Assembly (NCBI RefSeq): GCF_000613945.1
Contig: NZ_BAJY01000008.1
Location: 36,328-100,327, forward strand
From: Prevotella falsenii DSM 22864 = JCM 15124
GTDB lineage: Bacteria; Bacteroidota; Bacteroidia; Bacteroidales; Bacteroidaceae
Length of the DNA: 64,000 bases
Reading direction: 5' to 3'
Shown: piece by piece, positions 1 to 7,379 of the stretch
Position numbering within the stretch: the first letter of the stretch is position 1
Layout of the letters: each line of letters opens with the position of its first letter
Notes under the pieces: generated by a model
Databases searched by the model: none
What the model was told of the DNA's origin: nothing
The model's input: only the letters and a program-made list of their open reading frames with translations
Position numbers and translations under genes: made by a program

Positions 1-591
1 GTTTATTATTGTATTTCCCATCATAATATCTGAAGGTAAGAGGCAAGGTTTATGAAAACTGAACACATTAATGTTGTGTTTTCTGCCTTCAGATATGTCA
101 ATTCCAGCATGAAAATAGGCTTTCCACACAAGTTCAGTGCAGTAAAACTTAGTTGTATCTGCTGTATTGAAATCATCATCGAATGGAACCCCCACCTTCT
201 TTAAGGCATATTGAACTGCCTTTTGTGCAACATAGGGCTCACAAGATACACGAAAAACCTTTGCTTTCGCACACCTATCAGGGTGAAGATACGCATTGAT
301 GGGCTCGATTTTTACCGTGTCTACATTATTATCAGACTCTCCGGGGACAGCATGAACAACCTTCCACGCACCATCATGCTTACAGAGCAAACCCACATGG
401 GAGTAGTTGCTGCTGTCTAACGTTGTAATAAACGTACTTTCGACACTGCGTCCTTCCCGAAAGATAAGGTCGCCATTGCGTAACGACATCGTATCAATAT
501 AGGCAGCAAGAAGTTTCTTTTCATGCTGCCTATAACAGGAAGTAAATAGGAAAACTGTGGCAGCTAATACTGCAAACAGCTTATATTTCAT
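1..591 (-). CDS. Permuted NlpC/P60 (YiiX-type) lipoprotein, 3' end outside window
   Basis: Translating the minus strand from the ATG at 589-591 gives 197 codons open to the window edge, so the C-terminus is missing. The N-terminus is a lipoprotein signal with lipobox FTSC (Cys19), so the product should be exported and lipid-anchored. A NGDLIF motif at about residues 39-44, YSHVGL with His65, and FYCTELVWKAY with Cys151 near the end are the order expected of the circularly permuted papain-like YiiX/DUF830 family, in which the Cys lies C-terminal to the His. These enzymes are thought to cleave amide bonds in peptidoglycan or lipoproteins; the substrate is not shown by sequence. It lies 47 nt downstream of the zinc-ribbon gene on the same strand and may be co-transcribed with it. 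Confidence 0.8.
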   Translation of the reverse strand, partial: MKYKLFAVLAATVFLFTSCYRQHEKKLLAAYIDTMSLRNGDLIFREGRSVESTFITTLDSSNYSHVGLLCKHDGAWKVVHAVPGESDNNVDTVKIEPINAYLHPDRCAKAKVFRVSCEPYVAQKAVQYALKKVGVPFDDDFNTADTTKFYCTELVWKAYFHAGIDISEGRKHNINVFSFHKPCLLPSDIMMGNTIIN

Positions 592-638
592 TCTAATTTA
601 GTAATGTTAGTTCCTAAAGAGCAGGTATCTTATCTTTC

Positions 639-1106
639 TTAATACATTTTTTTAAGAGTATCTTTTTCGAGTCCAAATATGAAAACATTACCCAAAATGC
701 CCAACGAGACCATCTTTCTTTTGCCTCCTTCTTTAAGAGAACCTGTGCTAAAAAGCAGGTAATTGCTTACGTCTAATTTTGAAACGATCACCTTATCAAT
801 AATATCTGCACCCCAAGAAGCTAACTTTGCTTCTCCGCTTCCACTCTTTTCTTCAACATAATCTATCAGTTCTGTGTGGATTGCTTCGACATGTTTCTCC
901 TTATTAGGGCATGTAAAGGCTAACACAAGAAGTATTGCCGCTGGGATAATAATGCGCCATATCTTCTTAGAAGTATTGAACATGCCACCTTCCTGAGGTT
1001 CTTCGGTATCGTTTTGTTGAACCGGTTGTTCGTTTGAACCACCGCATTGAGGACAGATTTCTGAATTTTCATTGAGCGGAGAGCCGCAGTTAGGACAGTA
1101 TGCCAT
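639..1106 (-). CDS. Zinc-ribbon membrane protein of unknown function
   Basis: 155 residues. The N-terminus carries a zinc ribbon with two CPxCG knuckles (Cys4, Cys7, Cys18, Cys21), followed by an acidic, Gln-rich linker, one hydrophobic segment (about residues 49-65) and a soluble domain of about 90 residues that resembles DUF4359-type domains (weak recognition). The ribbon is predicted to be cytoplasmic and the C-terminal domain periplasmic, or the reverse; topology is not decided. A promoter-like TACCTTTG lies on the minus strand at 1200-1207, about 95 nt upstream. The YiiX-like lipoprotein gene follows after 47 nt. No function can be assigned. Confidence 0.75.
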   Translation of the reverse strand: MAYCPNCGSPLNENSEICPQCGGSNEQPVQQNDTEEPQEGGMFNTSKKIWRIIIPAAILLVLAFTCPNKEKHVEAIHTELIDYVEEKSGSGEAKLASWGADIIDKVIVSKLDVSNYLLFSTGSLKEGGKRKMVSLGILGNVFIFGLEKDTLKKMY

Positions 1107-1199
1107 AATCTTATTATTATTTTAAGTTATTATTTAATTCAATAGGTATTAAGATAGTTGCCTAAAGAATAGTTCACTATCAGTGTTACTTTTTGAATA

Positions 1200-1207
1200 C
1201 AAAGGTA
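1200..1207 (-). promoter_or_regulatory. Bacteroidota -10 element for the zinc-ribbon gene
   Basis: The minus strand reads TACCTTTG, matching the TAnnTTTG -10 consensus. No good -33 TTTG is visible at the expected distance. Confidence 0.5.
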
Positions 1208-1368
1208 ATAAAAAAATAAATAATATATTAAGGCATCTAATTTTTTGTTGGTTAATTACTGAAAAATAAGATGGGTATATCAAAGTCTGAACCACATATT
1301 AGGAACTTACTTTGGTACACCCACCGTTTTTTTATGTTTGCCACCACTTAGCGGCAGCTATCTTTTAA

Positions 1369-2361
1369 TTAAAGATTTGGATTGTCGTTCTTCCATTCTG
1401 CCACTGCAGGAATGATGCCGAGGCTTACAATCTCGTCGCGCATCTTGCAGAGATGCTCGTATGAAGCCTTCAATGCAGCCATTTCTTCGTCGGTACCGGT
1501 TGGCAATTCGTAGTGAACACCGGTAGCATCGATAGTTGTTGGCATAGCCATCATTACGTTCTTGAAGCCAAGACGGTCGTCGTTTACATAGCAACCGGCA
1601 GGAAGTGTGAACTTTTCGCCACCCATTGCTGCTTCAATCATCTTAACAGCGTTGTGTGCCGGGCTTTGGAAAGAGCTGCGACCACGGAGCTTGATGATGC
1701 GTGAGCCACCTTGAATGGTGTCGTGTTTGATTGCCTCCCAACGCTCGTCGCTGAGGTTCATCTCTGCCAATGGCTTGCCGTCAATCTTCACTTTAGAAGC
1801 GAATACTGCCATCTGTTCGCCGTGTCCGCCATAAGTGTGCGCACCGGTAACCTTGTCTTGCTGTACACCAAACTCTAAAGCCAAAGCCTGTTGTAAGCGA
1901 GTTGAGTCGAGAGCAGCCAACGAAGTGAGTTGGTTTGGTTTTAAACCGGAGTGGATAAGTGCCGTAAGCGCAGTAACGTCGGCAGGGTTAAAGATAACTA
2001 CAACGTGCTTAACGTCCGGGCAGTATTGCTTTATGTAGTCGCCAAACTCAGCAGCTATCTTGCAATTACCTTTCAGCAAGTCTTCACGTGTCATACCTTC
2101 TTTACGAGGTGCACCACCGGAAGAGATGATGTACTTAGCACCTGTGAAAGCTTCTTTAGGGTCAGTGGTCCAAGTAACATTTGCGCCGGGGAATCCGCAA
2201 TGAGCTATTTCGTCTGCTACACCATGCAGACCCGGTTCAAAAATGTCGTAAAGACATACGTTAGGAGTAAGACCCAGCGTCAGAACACTCTGCGCCATGT
2301 TTGAACCAATCATACCGCCGGCACCGACGATAACGAGTTTCTCGTTTGTTAAAAATGACAT
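1369..2361 (-). CDS. mdh: NAD-dependent malate dehydrogenase
   Basis: 330 residues; interconverts malate and oxaloacetate with NAD(H) in the cytoplasm. The Rossmann fingerprint GAGGMIG is at residues 13-19, the substrate-loop arginines lie in APRKEGMTR (Arg86, Arg92), LDSTR carries Asp152 and Arg155, and GGHGEQM carries the proton-relay His180. The reading frame stays open another 31 codons upstream, but the start at MSFLTN (ATG 2359-2361) gives the normal family N-terminus just before the Rossmann strand. A minus-strand TAAATTTG at 2422-2429 is a likely -10. In these anaerobes the enzyme usually works in the reductive branch from oxaloacetate to succinate. It is monocistronic in this window. 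Confidence 0.95.
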   Translation of the reverse strand: MSFLTNEKLVIVGAGGMIGSNMAQSVLTLGLTPNVCLYDIFEPGLHGVADEIAHCGFPGANVTWTTDPKEAFTGAKYIISSGGAPRKEGMTREDLLKGNCKIAAEFGDYIKQYCPDVKHVVVIFNPADVTALTALIHSGLKPNQLTSLAALDSTRLQQALALEFGVQQDKVTGAHTYGGHGEQMAVFASKVKIDGKPLAEMNLSDERWEAIKHDTIQGGSRIIKLRGRSSFQSPAHNAVKMIEAAMGGEKFTLPAGCYVNDDRLGFKNVMMAMPTTIDATGVHYELPTGTDEEMAALKASYEHLCKMRDEIVSLGIIPAVAEWKNDNPNL

Positions 2362-2421
2362 AATATTTTGTTTGTATTTAATGAAATGAAACTTTGAATT
2401 ATCCTTATCGAATTTGTACGG

Positions 2422-2429
2422 CAAATTTA
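2422..2429 (-). promoter_or_regulatory. Probable mdh -10 element
   Basis: The minus strand reads TAAATTTG (TAnnTTTG), about 60 nt upstream of the mdh start; a GTTG at 2452-2455 could serve as the -33 element with a slightly long spacer (22 nt). Confidence 0.5.
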
Positions 2430-2619
2430 CAGAAAAAGAAATACATAGCAGCAACTTTATGAAAGGATATTTGTTATTTAATGTAAAAACGAATAAAATT
2501 CAATGTTTGAGTAGCAAAAGCGAGCGGATAACGGTTGTTGGCAACAGCTATTGCGGCTGTATCGTGGTTTCGTTTTCTTGTTATTGCAGCACGACATTGC
2601 GTGTATTACGATATTGTTT

Positions 2620-2746
2620 AACGTGAGTTCGGCATAAGAAAAGCAAGGTTAAACAAGCAATCTCGCAGATGTGTTTAAGTAAATCCCTTGATGCAATAGT
2701 GAACGTTTTCAGTTTAGCGTTGTAAATCTTATACCGAACTCACGTT
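2620..2746. repeat. Small element with 19-bp terminal inverted repeats, copy 1
   Basis: The ends at 2620-2638 (AACGTGAGTTCGGCATAAG) and 2728-2746 (CTTATACCGAACTCACGTT) are inverted repeats with one mismatch, spanning 127 bp. The same end sequence recurs at 43009-43026, 43131-43148 and 43534-43552. The reverse complement of 2620-2701 also aligns along its length with 43473-43552, so this is a dispersed family and not a single local hairpin. It holds no reading frame and looks like a MITE-type or other non-autonomous element; it could also be a transcribed hairpin. Confidence 0.75.
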
Positions 2747-2806
2747 TATTTAGTTGGAACGATGCAAAAAACGTAATGTTTTTTCTCTGTTTACAGCAAA
2801 GAATTG

Positions 2807-2814
2807 TATTTTTG
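2807..2814 (+). promoter_or_regulatory. -10 element upstream of the DUF2284 remnant
   Basis: TATTTTTG matches TAnnTTTG, 93 nt upstream of the ATG at 2907. The -33 match is weak. Confidence 0.4.
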
Positions 2815-2906
2815 CAAGCAACTACGAACAAGATTAACGGCAATGTGTGCATCGCCGAAAATGGTGCAGAACGCATTGCGAAGATAATTATCATTACAGA
2901 AACGCA

Positions 2907-3528
2907 ATGGAAATACGACCTTTAACAAGTGTGGGAAGTGCCGAAGGAAAAGGTTTTGAATTCGCACATGTTACGACAATGATACCTGTCGGCGACTATG
3001 CGGCAGGCTATCGCAATGTAGAAAAGTTTCTCGGATTGTGCCAACAATGCCCTAAGTTTGGCAAATCGTGGACTTGTCCGCCTTGCGAATTTGATGTCAA
3101 AGCGTTTGTAGATAAATTTAAATATGCCCATATTCTTGGTTCAAAGATGACTTTCGATGAGGCTACGCTTGCCGAAACAACCACTCCCGAAGCGTAGACA
3201 GGGTGTGCAAGGAGGCGATGCGCTACGGACTGACGAAGGCTTCGGCATACCTGCGCCGCTATGAACGCAAGTCGCCCGGTAGCATTTGCTTTCTTGGTTC
3301 GCAGTGTTTGCTTTGCGGCGTTAAGCCTGTGCACGTCTGAGTGGCGAACCTTGCCGCCACCCCAACGATGTTCGTGTATCGTTGGAAGCGGTTGGATTCG
3401 ACCTTGGCAAAACTACGCAAGACCTTTTGGGCATCGAACTGAAATGGGGCAAGCATGGTCGCCTGCCCCAATATATCACGCTTGTTACGGCATTGTTTAC
3501 CAACGATGCCACGTTGCGGTTGGAATGA
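2907..3528 (+). pseudogene. DUF2284 predicted metal-binding protein, two frameshifts
   Basis: Joining three frames restores a protein of about 207 residues of the DUF2284 family, which is cysteine-rich and thought to bind metal. The first segment, from ATG 2907, contains LCQQCPKFGKSWTCPPC. The second frame continues VDRVCKEAMRYGLTKAS to CLLCGVKP, and the third runs CARLSGEPCRHP to the stop at 3526-3528. The first break lies at about 3189-3192, where a GAAAGC appears to have lost one A, and the second at about 3326-3328. Both need one inserted base. A GTG 60 nt upstream could extend the frame but adds an unrelated N-terminus. The gene is either a young pseudogene or carries sequencing errors. 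It is convergent with the DUF5715 gene. Confidence 0.8.
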
Positions 3529-3546
3529 GTGGTTTAAAATCCTGCT

Positions 3547-4239
3547 TTAAATCTTTCTTGCTGTAACGTGAATGCAATGTTGGTCGCGCTCAAAGATAGC
3601 CCAACATTCGCCCTTTTGGCGCAAGTCGTAAACTATTTTGCCTAAGATGTTGCACATAACCTCGTTGCTTACGGCTTTTCCGTCCATACTTGTGCGGTTG
3701 AAGCGGGTAAAACTTATATCGAAGGTAGTGCCGTACATGTGTGCGGAGTTTGCGCTTGCGGTGCTGTTTGTTTCTCGAAGTGCCTTCACATCTTCACGGG
3801 TTCGGAACATCGAGGTTACGATGATGCGATGCTGACGATAGCCTGCAACTTCCAATTCCTCTTGAAACCTTTGAGCAATCTCCTTCAAAATACTCTTGGC
3901 ACCATTTGTAAGATAAGGCGCAGAGTGGGTCAAAGGGTCTATCAAATAATACTCGTTCGACGTTATTTTCTTCAGTCTTCTATGATTTTCTGCCAGTTTC
4001 TCCCTTGTATCAATGGGCGTAACTCCATATTTCTGTGCGGCATATAGCTGTTCGCCATGTAGGTCTTTGAAATGATAGGCACTCTGCATCGTAACATTGT
4101 CGTCTCTAAAGGTCTCTCCTTCGCTGCCGGTTTTGCTGCTTGCACATGATGCAGCAAACACCACTACTGACGCAAATACGCCTCCTGAAAGTACGTTTCG
4201 CCAGTTCTTCTTTGTGTTGTACTTCTTTCTTGTTTGCAT
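3547..4239 (-). CDS. DUF5715 lipoprotein, M15-like putative D-Ala-D-Ala peptidase
   Basis: 230 residues with a basic N-terminus, a hydrophobic stretch and a lipobox-like AASC (Cys32), so probably exported and lipid-anchored. The C-terminal half carries the pattern of zinc D,D-carboxypeptidases of the M15/VanY group: SMFRT at about 143-147, SAHMYGTTFDI with His167 and Asp174, and HCIH with His221 and His224 close to the end. By analogy His167, Asp174 and His224 would bind zinc; that is inference. The likely role is trimming peptidoglycan stem peptides in the periplasm. The 63-residue gene upstream ends 2 nt before its start, so the two form an operon driven from about 4469. Confidence 0.75.
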   Translation of the reverse strand: MQTRKKYNTKKNWRNVLSGGVFASVVVFAASCASSKTGSEGETFRDDNVTMQSAYHFKDLHGEQLYAAQKYGVTPIDTREKLAENHRRLKKITSNEYYLIDPLTHSAPYLTNGAKSILKEIAQRFQEELEVAGYRQHRIIVTSMFRTREDVKALRETNSTASANSAHMYGTTFDISFTRFNRTSMDGKAVSNEVMCNILGKIVYDLRQKGECWAIFERDQHCIHVTARKI

Positions 4240-4241
4240 AG

Positions 4242-4433
4242 TTATTTTGATTGAATAATTATATCTGCTACATCTTTCGGCTCGTTGAAAAGCATTCCCT
4301 CTTCCAATTCCTCATCGGTAAGTTCCTTCAACAAGTCTTTTGCAGTCTTCTCGTCGATAATAGGCTTTCCTTTGGCATCTTTTCGTGCCAAAAGTTCGTC
4401 CAGAATGAGTTGTCTATATTCTTGTATTTCCAT
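4242..4433 (-). CDS. Small acidic protein of unknown function
   Basis: 63 residues, highly charged, with no signal peptide or membrane segment. The sequence is predicted to be helical throughout (MEIQEYRQLILDELLARK at the start, then DEKTAKDLLKEL and TDEELEEGM), which could be a small helical partner protein. It is the first gene of a two-gene operon with the DUF5715 lipoprotein (2 nt gap), and a minus-strand TATCTTTG at 4469-4476 sits just upstream. No family was recognised with certainty; the tight spacing suggests it is translated together with the lipoprotein. Confidence 0.7.
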   Translation of the reverse strand: MEIQEYRQLILDELLARKDAKGKPIIDEKTAKDLLKELTDEELEEGMLFNEPKDVADIIIQSK

Positions 4434-4468
4434 ATTTTAAAAGGTTGAATAACGGATAAAATCTGTTG

Positions 4469-4476
4469 CAAAGATA
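4469..4476 (-). promoter_or_regulatory. -10 element, left arm of a divergent promoter pair
   Basis: The minus strand reads TATCTTTG, 36 nt upstream of the 63-residue gene. It faces away from a second TATCTTTG at 4509-4516 on the plus strand. Confidence 0.65.
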
Positions 4477-4508
4477 GTATTTTTTTCTTTCAGCAATACT
4501 TTATTTAG

Positions 4509-4516
4509 TATCTTTG
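4509..4516 (+). promoter_or_regulatory. -10 element for ogt, right arm of a divergent promoter pair
   Basis: TATCTTTG lies 26 nt upstream of the ogt ATG at 4543. The two -10 elements are about 32 nt apart, so the two promoters' -33 regions overlap each other. Confidence 0.65.
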
Positions 4517-4542
4517 CGCTATAAATAAATTATTTTCACATA

Positions 4543-5046
4543 ATGCAACATATACAAACATACGAGTCGCCTTTGGGCGAATTGACTTTCGTGAGCGATG
4601 GAGTAGCCCTGTTGGGCGTGTGGTACGAGAGGCAAGAACCTTTAGAACAGTTCCTGCAATCGCCATACGAAACGTGCAATTTGCCTGTGTTTGATGAAAC
4701 AAGGCGTTGGTTTGACATCTATTTCGATGGGCGAAATCCGAACTTTACACCGCCGTTGCGCTTTGTAGGTACAGATTTTCGCCAACAAGTATGGAATGAC
4801 TTGCTGCTCGTTCCTTATGGCGAAACCACCACTTACGGCACGTTGGCTAAGCAAACGGCGCACCGTTTGGGCAAAAACAGAATGTTGGCACAAGCCATTG
4901 GTGGGGCAGTGGGGCACAATCCTATTTCAATCATCGTGCCGTGCCACCGCGTTATTGGTGCCGACGGTGCACTGACGGGCTATGCAGGCGGCATTTGGCG
5001 AAAGGAATATCTGCTGAACTTAGAAGCTAAAAATTGTTTTGGCTAA
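4543..5046 (+). CDS. ogt: Methylated-DNA--protein-cysteine methyltransferase
   Basis: 167 residues. It repairs O6-alkylguanine by transferring the alkyl group irreversibly to its own cysteine. The acceptor motif PCHRVIG places Cys134 as the nucleophile. The helix-turn-helix is seen as QQVWNDLLLVPYGETTTYG, and Arg113 (KNRMLAQAIG) is the likely arginine finger that flips the base. Length is normal for single-domain MGMT/Ogt, and there is no fused AdaA domain. Its last 20 nt overlap the 3' end of the convergent DNA methyltransferase gene. The promoter is divergent with the 63-residue/DUF5715 operon. Confidence 0.93.
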   Translation: MQHIQTYESPLGELTFVSDGVALLGVWYERQEPLEQFLQSPYETCNLPVFDETRRWFDIYFDGRNPNFTPPLRFVGTDFRQQVWNDLLLVPYGETTTYGTLAKQTAHRLGKNRMLAQAIGGAVGHNPISIIVPCHRVIGADGALTGYAGGIWRKEYLLNLEAKNCFG

Positions 5047-6082
5047 ATTGTACAAAGTCTTTTTTGCATTTTGTTAAATCTATAAATTCGGCATTGTTTT
5101 CAAATAATGAAACTTCATCTATTCCCATTCGGTCTTTTGTTGTTTTTATAGCTAAATCCGATTGGTCTATTCCTATCCATTTACGTGATAAACTTGTTGC
5201 AGCTTGAAGAGTAGTACCGGAACCGCAAAACGGGTCAAGTACAATACTGTCTTTATTAGACGAAGTTTCAATTATCATCTTAATAAAGTCAATGTTCTTT
5301 TCTGTTGGATAAACAGGGTATTGCGGGTCTTTGTATTCCCATATATCTTGGACTCGTTTTCCTTTTTGTTCGTCAGCATAAACTATTTTGCGTGGCACGC
5401 CATTTGCCGACCATTCTATTAAGCCTTCTTTGTCCCATTGATTTAAAGTTTCAACATCTGTGCGCCAATGTCTTCCCACAGGTGGTAGCATACCTTTAAA
5501 TTTTTGCGGGTTTAAAGTTTCGCCCGGTGCATGTATTGGAACTGTTGTATAAGGTCGCCCATTTTTATTTTTCTTAAAAAGTCTGTTTATATCTTCATCG
5601 GTATAGGTTGTTCTTGGTTCGTTCCAAATAGGATTTTGCCCTTTTGAATAGAACAAAATCATATCTTTTATATTTCCATATCCTATCTTATTGAAATTTT
5701 TGGGGTTGCATTTTATTCGTGTTATGTCGTTTCTAAAGTTTTCTATGCCAAACACTTCATCTAACATTACTTTTACATAATGTCCTATTTTATAGTCAGT
5801 ATGAATATAGAATGAACCTTTATCAGAAAGTAATTCGTGCATAAGAATTACTCTTTTTTTAATATATTCTACAAATTCTTTGCCTGTAAGTTTATCCGAA
5901 TAAGCTATTTCTCCACGCTGTGAATTGCTTATTGTAGTTGCTCGTCCATTGGTAATCGTAAAATTTCCATTGGTAGCAAAAGGAGGGTCGGTATATATTA
6001 AATCAATTTTACCTGCCAACCCCTTTTGCTTGATAAGAAATTCTAAACCTACTAAGTTATCTGTTTTTAATAGAATATTCAT
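5027..6082 (-). CDS. Type II DNA N6-adenine methyltransferase (beta class)
   Basis: 351 residues. Motif IV DPPF (32-35) comes before motif I LDPFCGSGTT (about 282-291), the order of beta-class amino-methyltransferases, and DPPF favours N6-adenine as the target. YIHTDYKIGHYVK fits motifs V-VI. SAM is the donor and the enzyme acts on chromosomal DNA. The upstream endonuclease gene ends where this one begins (position 6082 is shared), so the pair is translationally coupled with restriction first and modification second. No controller (C) gene is present. The recognition sequence cannot be read from the protein; the neighbouring endonuclease suggests a Tsp45I-like system, but this is uncertain. 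Confidence 0.9.
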   Translation of the reverse strand: MNILLKTDNLVGLEFLIKQKGLAGKIDLIYTDPPFATNGNFTITNGRATTISNSQRGEIAYSDKLTGKEFVEYIKKRVILMHELLSDKGSFYIHTDYKIGHYVKVMLDEVFGIENFRNDITRIKCNPKNFNKIGYGNIKDMILFYSKGQNPIWNEPRTTYTDEDINRLFKKNKNGRPYTTVPIHAPGETLNPQKFKGMLPPVGRHWRTDVETLNQWDKEGLIEWSANGVPRKIVYADEQKGKRVQDIWEYKDPQYPVYPTEKNIDFIKMIIETSSNKDSIVLDPFCGSGTTLQAATSLSRKWIGIDQSDLAIKTTKDRMGIDEVSLFENNAEFIDLTKCKKDFVQFSQNNF

Positions 6083-6861
6083 TATATAGAATATAAAAAA
6101 TTCTTTAAAAGTAAAGCACTCATAATATTTAAGTCTTTATATTTCCCTGTGATATTTTTATACATCTTATTCTTACCTTTAATGTAGAGAACTCCATCTA
6201 ATATGGCAATCTTTTCAGCTTTTGCATTACTTTCAATGACAGCTATTGCATCGTTGAACTGTGCATTTTGATGTCCACCGAAATCTGAAAGGAATTTGGC
6301 TTCTCCAATAATGTATTTACCATTCATTCGAGCTATAAAGTCTAACCCTTTTTCATGTGTATAGGATAACCTTTCTTTTGCAAAGCTCTGCATTTCTTTA
6401 TCTGAACCATCTAAAATTCCATCATCGCTTGTTTTGGAAAACTCGTCTAAGTTCATCAGAGATATACCAAAATCGGTATTTCTTATCCAATTTTTAAACA
6501 TTGGTCCTATCTGTCGATTTGTTTCTTTGGGCTGACTGCATTTATCGTACAGTTGTTGTAAGTCCATTTCAAGAATTTCAGAAGCTAATCTCTGAATGGT
6601 CTTAGGGTTGCGAGTTATAGCATTTTTATCTCTTTTTAAATATGCCACATAACTATCTTTTATTGGGAACAATTTCAGTTTAAGAAGGTTTCTGATGAGT
6701 TCTTCATAGTTTCGAGTATTATACGAGCTCTCAATTTTTCCCCAAACCGTTTTATCTATCTCTCTTATACCATTTGGAATTGTTGGATATACTTTAAATA
6801 AATCGTCCAAATAGGATTTTTGTTGAGCATATTCAATGCTCTGTTCCATAAACCAATTCAT
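6082..6861 (-). CDS. Type II restriction endonuclease, PD-(D/E)xK type
   Basis: 259 residues. The putative catalytic core is GLDFIARMNGKYIIGEAK, with Asp174 and Glu187-x-Lys189 forming a PD-(D/E)xK site. NRQIGPMFKNWI (about 115-126) and FGGHQNAQF (about 194-202) recall the Tsp45I-type group of endonucleases (recognition GTSAC in the prototype), which I recognise with moderate certainty only. The gene is immediately upstream of its cognate methyltransferase and shares the promoter at 6910-6941. Intact catalytic residues suggest an active system. If the methyltransferase were lost, the enzyme would attack the host chromosome. Confidence 0.82.
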   Translation of the reverse strand: MNWFMEQSIEYAQQKSYLDDLFKVYPTIPNGIREIDKTVWGKIESSYNTRNYEELIRNLLKLKLFPIKDSYVAYLKRDKNAITRNPKTIQRLASEILEMDLQQLYDKCSQPKETNRQIGPMFKNWIRNTDFGISLMNLDEFSKTSDDGILDGSDKEMQSFAKERLSYTHEKGLDFIARMNGKYIIGEAKFLSDFGGHQNAQFNDAIAVIESNAKAEKIAILDGVLYIKGKNKMYKNITGKYKDLNIMSALLLKNFLYSI

Positions 6862-6909
6862 AGGAATATTATGTTTTATTATAACGTTATGCTATATTTA
6901 GCTCGAATG

Positions 6910-6941
6910 CAAAAGTAGCTAATTTATTTGGATATTTCAAA
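6910..6941 (-). promoter_or_regulatory. Consensus promoter of the restriction-modification operon
   Basis: On the minus strand a TTTG (6938-6941), a 20-nt spacer and TACTTTTG (6910-6917) match the Bacteroidota sigma consensus well. The 5' UTR would be about 40 nt. Confidence 0.75.
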
Positions 6942-7070
6942 TTTAGTAACTTAAAATGTTTTATTATAGTTAGTATATTCTACATAAGATGAATAGTAAA
7001 ATATACACCACATCTGCTTTTTTGTTATCGTTAAAAGGTATTGATGATTAATTATATAATTTGTTTGCCG

Positions 7071-7157
7071 ATTTACTTACACGTAAAGAAATATTTATTT
7101 ACGTGTAAGTAAATTATTATTTACGTGTAGAGAAATATTTATTTACACGTAAATAAT
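7071..7157. repeat. Two adjacent long palindromes built on TTTACGTGTAA
   Basis: Palindrome 1 pairs 7071-7087 with 7098-7114 (17 bp, perfect, arms ATTTACTTACACGTAAA) around a 10-nt loop. Palindrome 2 pairs 7116-7129 with 7144-7157 (14 bp, perfect). Both loops contain GAAATATTTAT, so they are related repeats. The stems contain CACGT or ACGTG cores and have no T-run, which argues against a simple terminator. Confidence 0.8.
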
Positions 7158-7294
7158 TTGGTAGACTTGCTTTTAAAACGAATGCAAGGTATAGGAAGGA
7201 GCAGGGAAATGGGATAGAAAGCACTCCGAAACCTATATGCGGGTGAGGCTTGGGGGCGTGAAAGGTAGGTATATTGTGGTATGTTGAAAACGAA

Positions 7295-7333
7295 AAGCGG
7301 GCGTGCCGGAAATTCAATTCGGCACACCCGCTT
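7295..7333 (-). terminator. Rho-independent terminator of the T9SS cargo operon
   Basis: Arms 7295-7308 and 7320-7333 form a 14-bp GC-rich stem (AAGCGGG and CCCGCTT ends) with one mismatch. On the minus strand a T-rich stretch follows. It lies 47 nt past the stop of the last gene. Confidence 0.85.
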
Positions 7334-7379
7334 AAAGTATAATGCTTTTAAGAGCAAACTTCTGAAGAAGTTTCTCGTT

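Larger units (their letters stand above)
2362..2906. other. Intergenic region mdh / DUF2284 remnant
   Basis: No gene is supported here. It holds the mdh promoter, a small inverted-repeat-bounded element at 2620-2746 (listed separately), and a promoter-like TATTTTTG at 2807-2814 pointing to the DUF2284 remnant. The remaining 2430-2619 shows nothing recognisable. Confidence 0.6.
6862..7379. other. Intergenic region between R-M operon and T9SS operon end
   Basis: No gene is supported. It holds the R-M promoter (6910-6941), a double palindrome (7071-7157) and the terminator of the T9SS operon (7295-7333). The remainder is AT-rich with no recognised signal. Confidence 0.7.

Noticed and set aside
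1318..1368. Terminator after mdh
   Set aside because: TGCC/GGCA pairing near 1340-1357 is short and interrupted; the T-run is some distance away, so I did not call it.
1835..2304. Plus-strand frames opposite mdh
   Set aside because: They overlap the conserved mdh frame entirely and contain no family motif.
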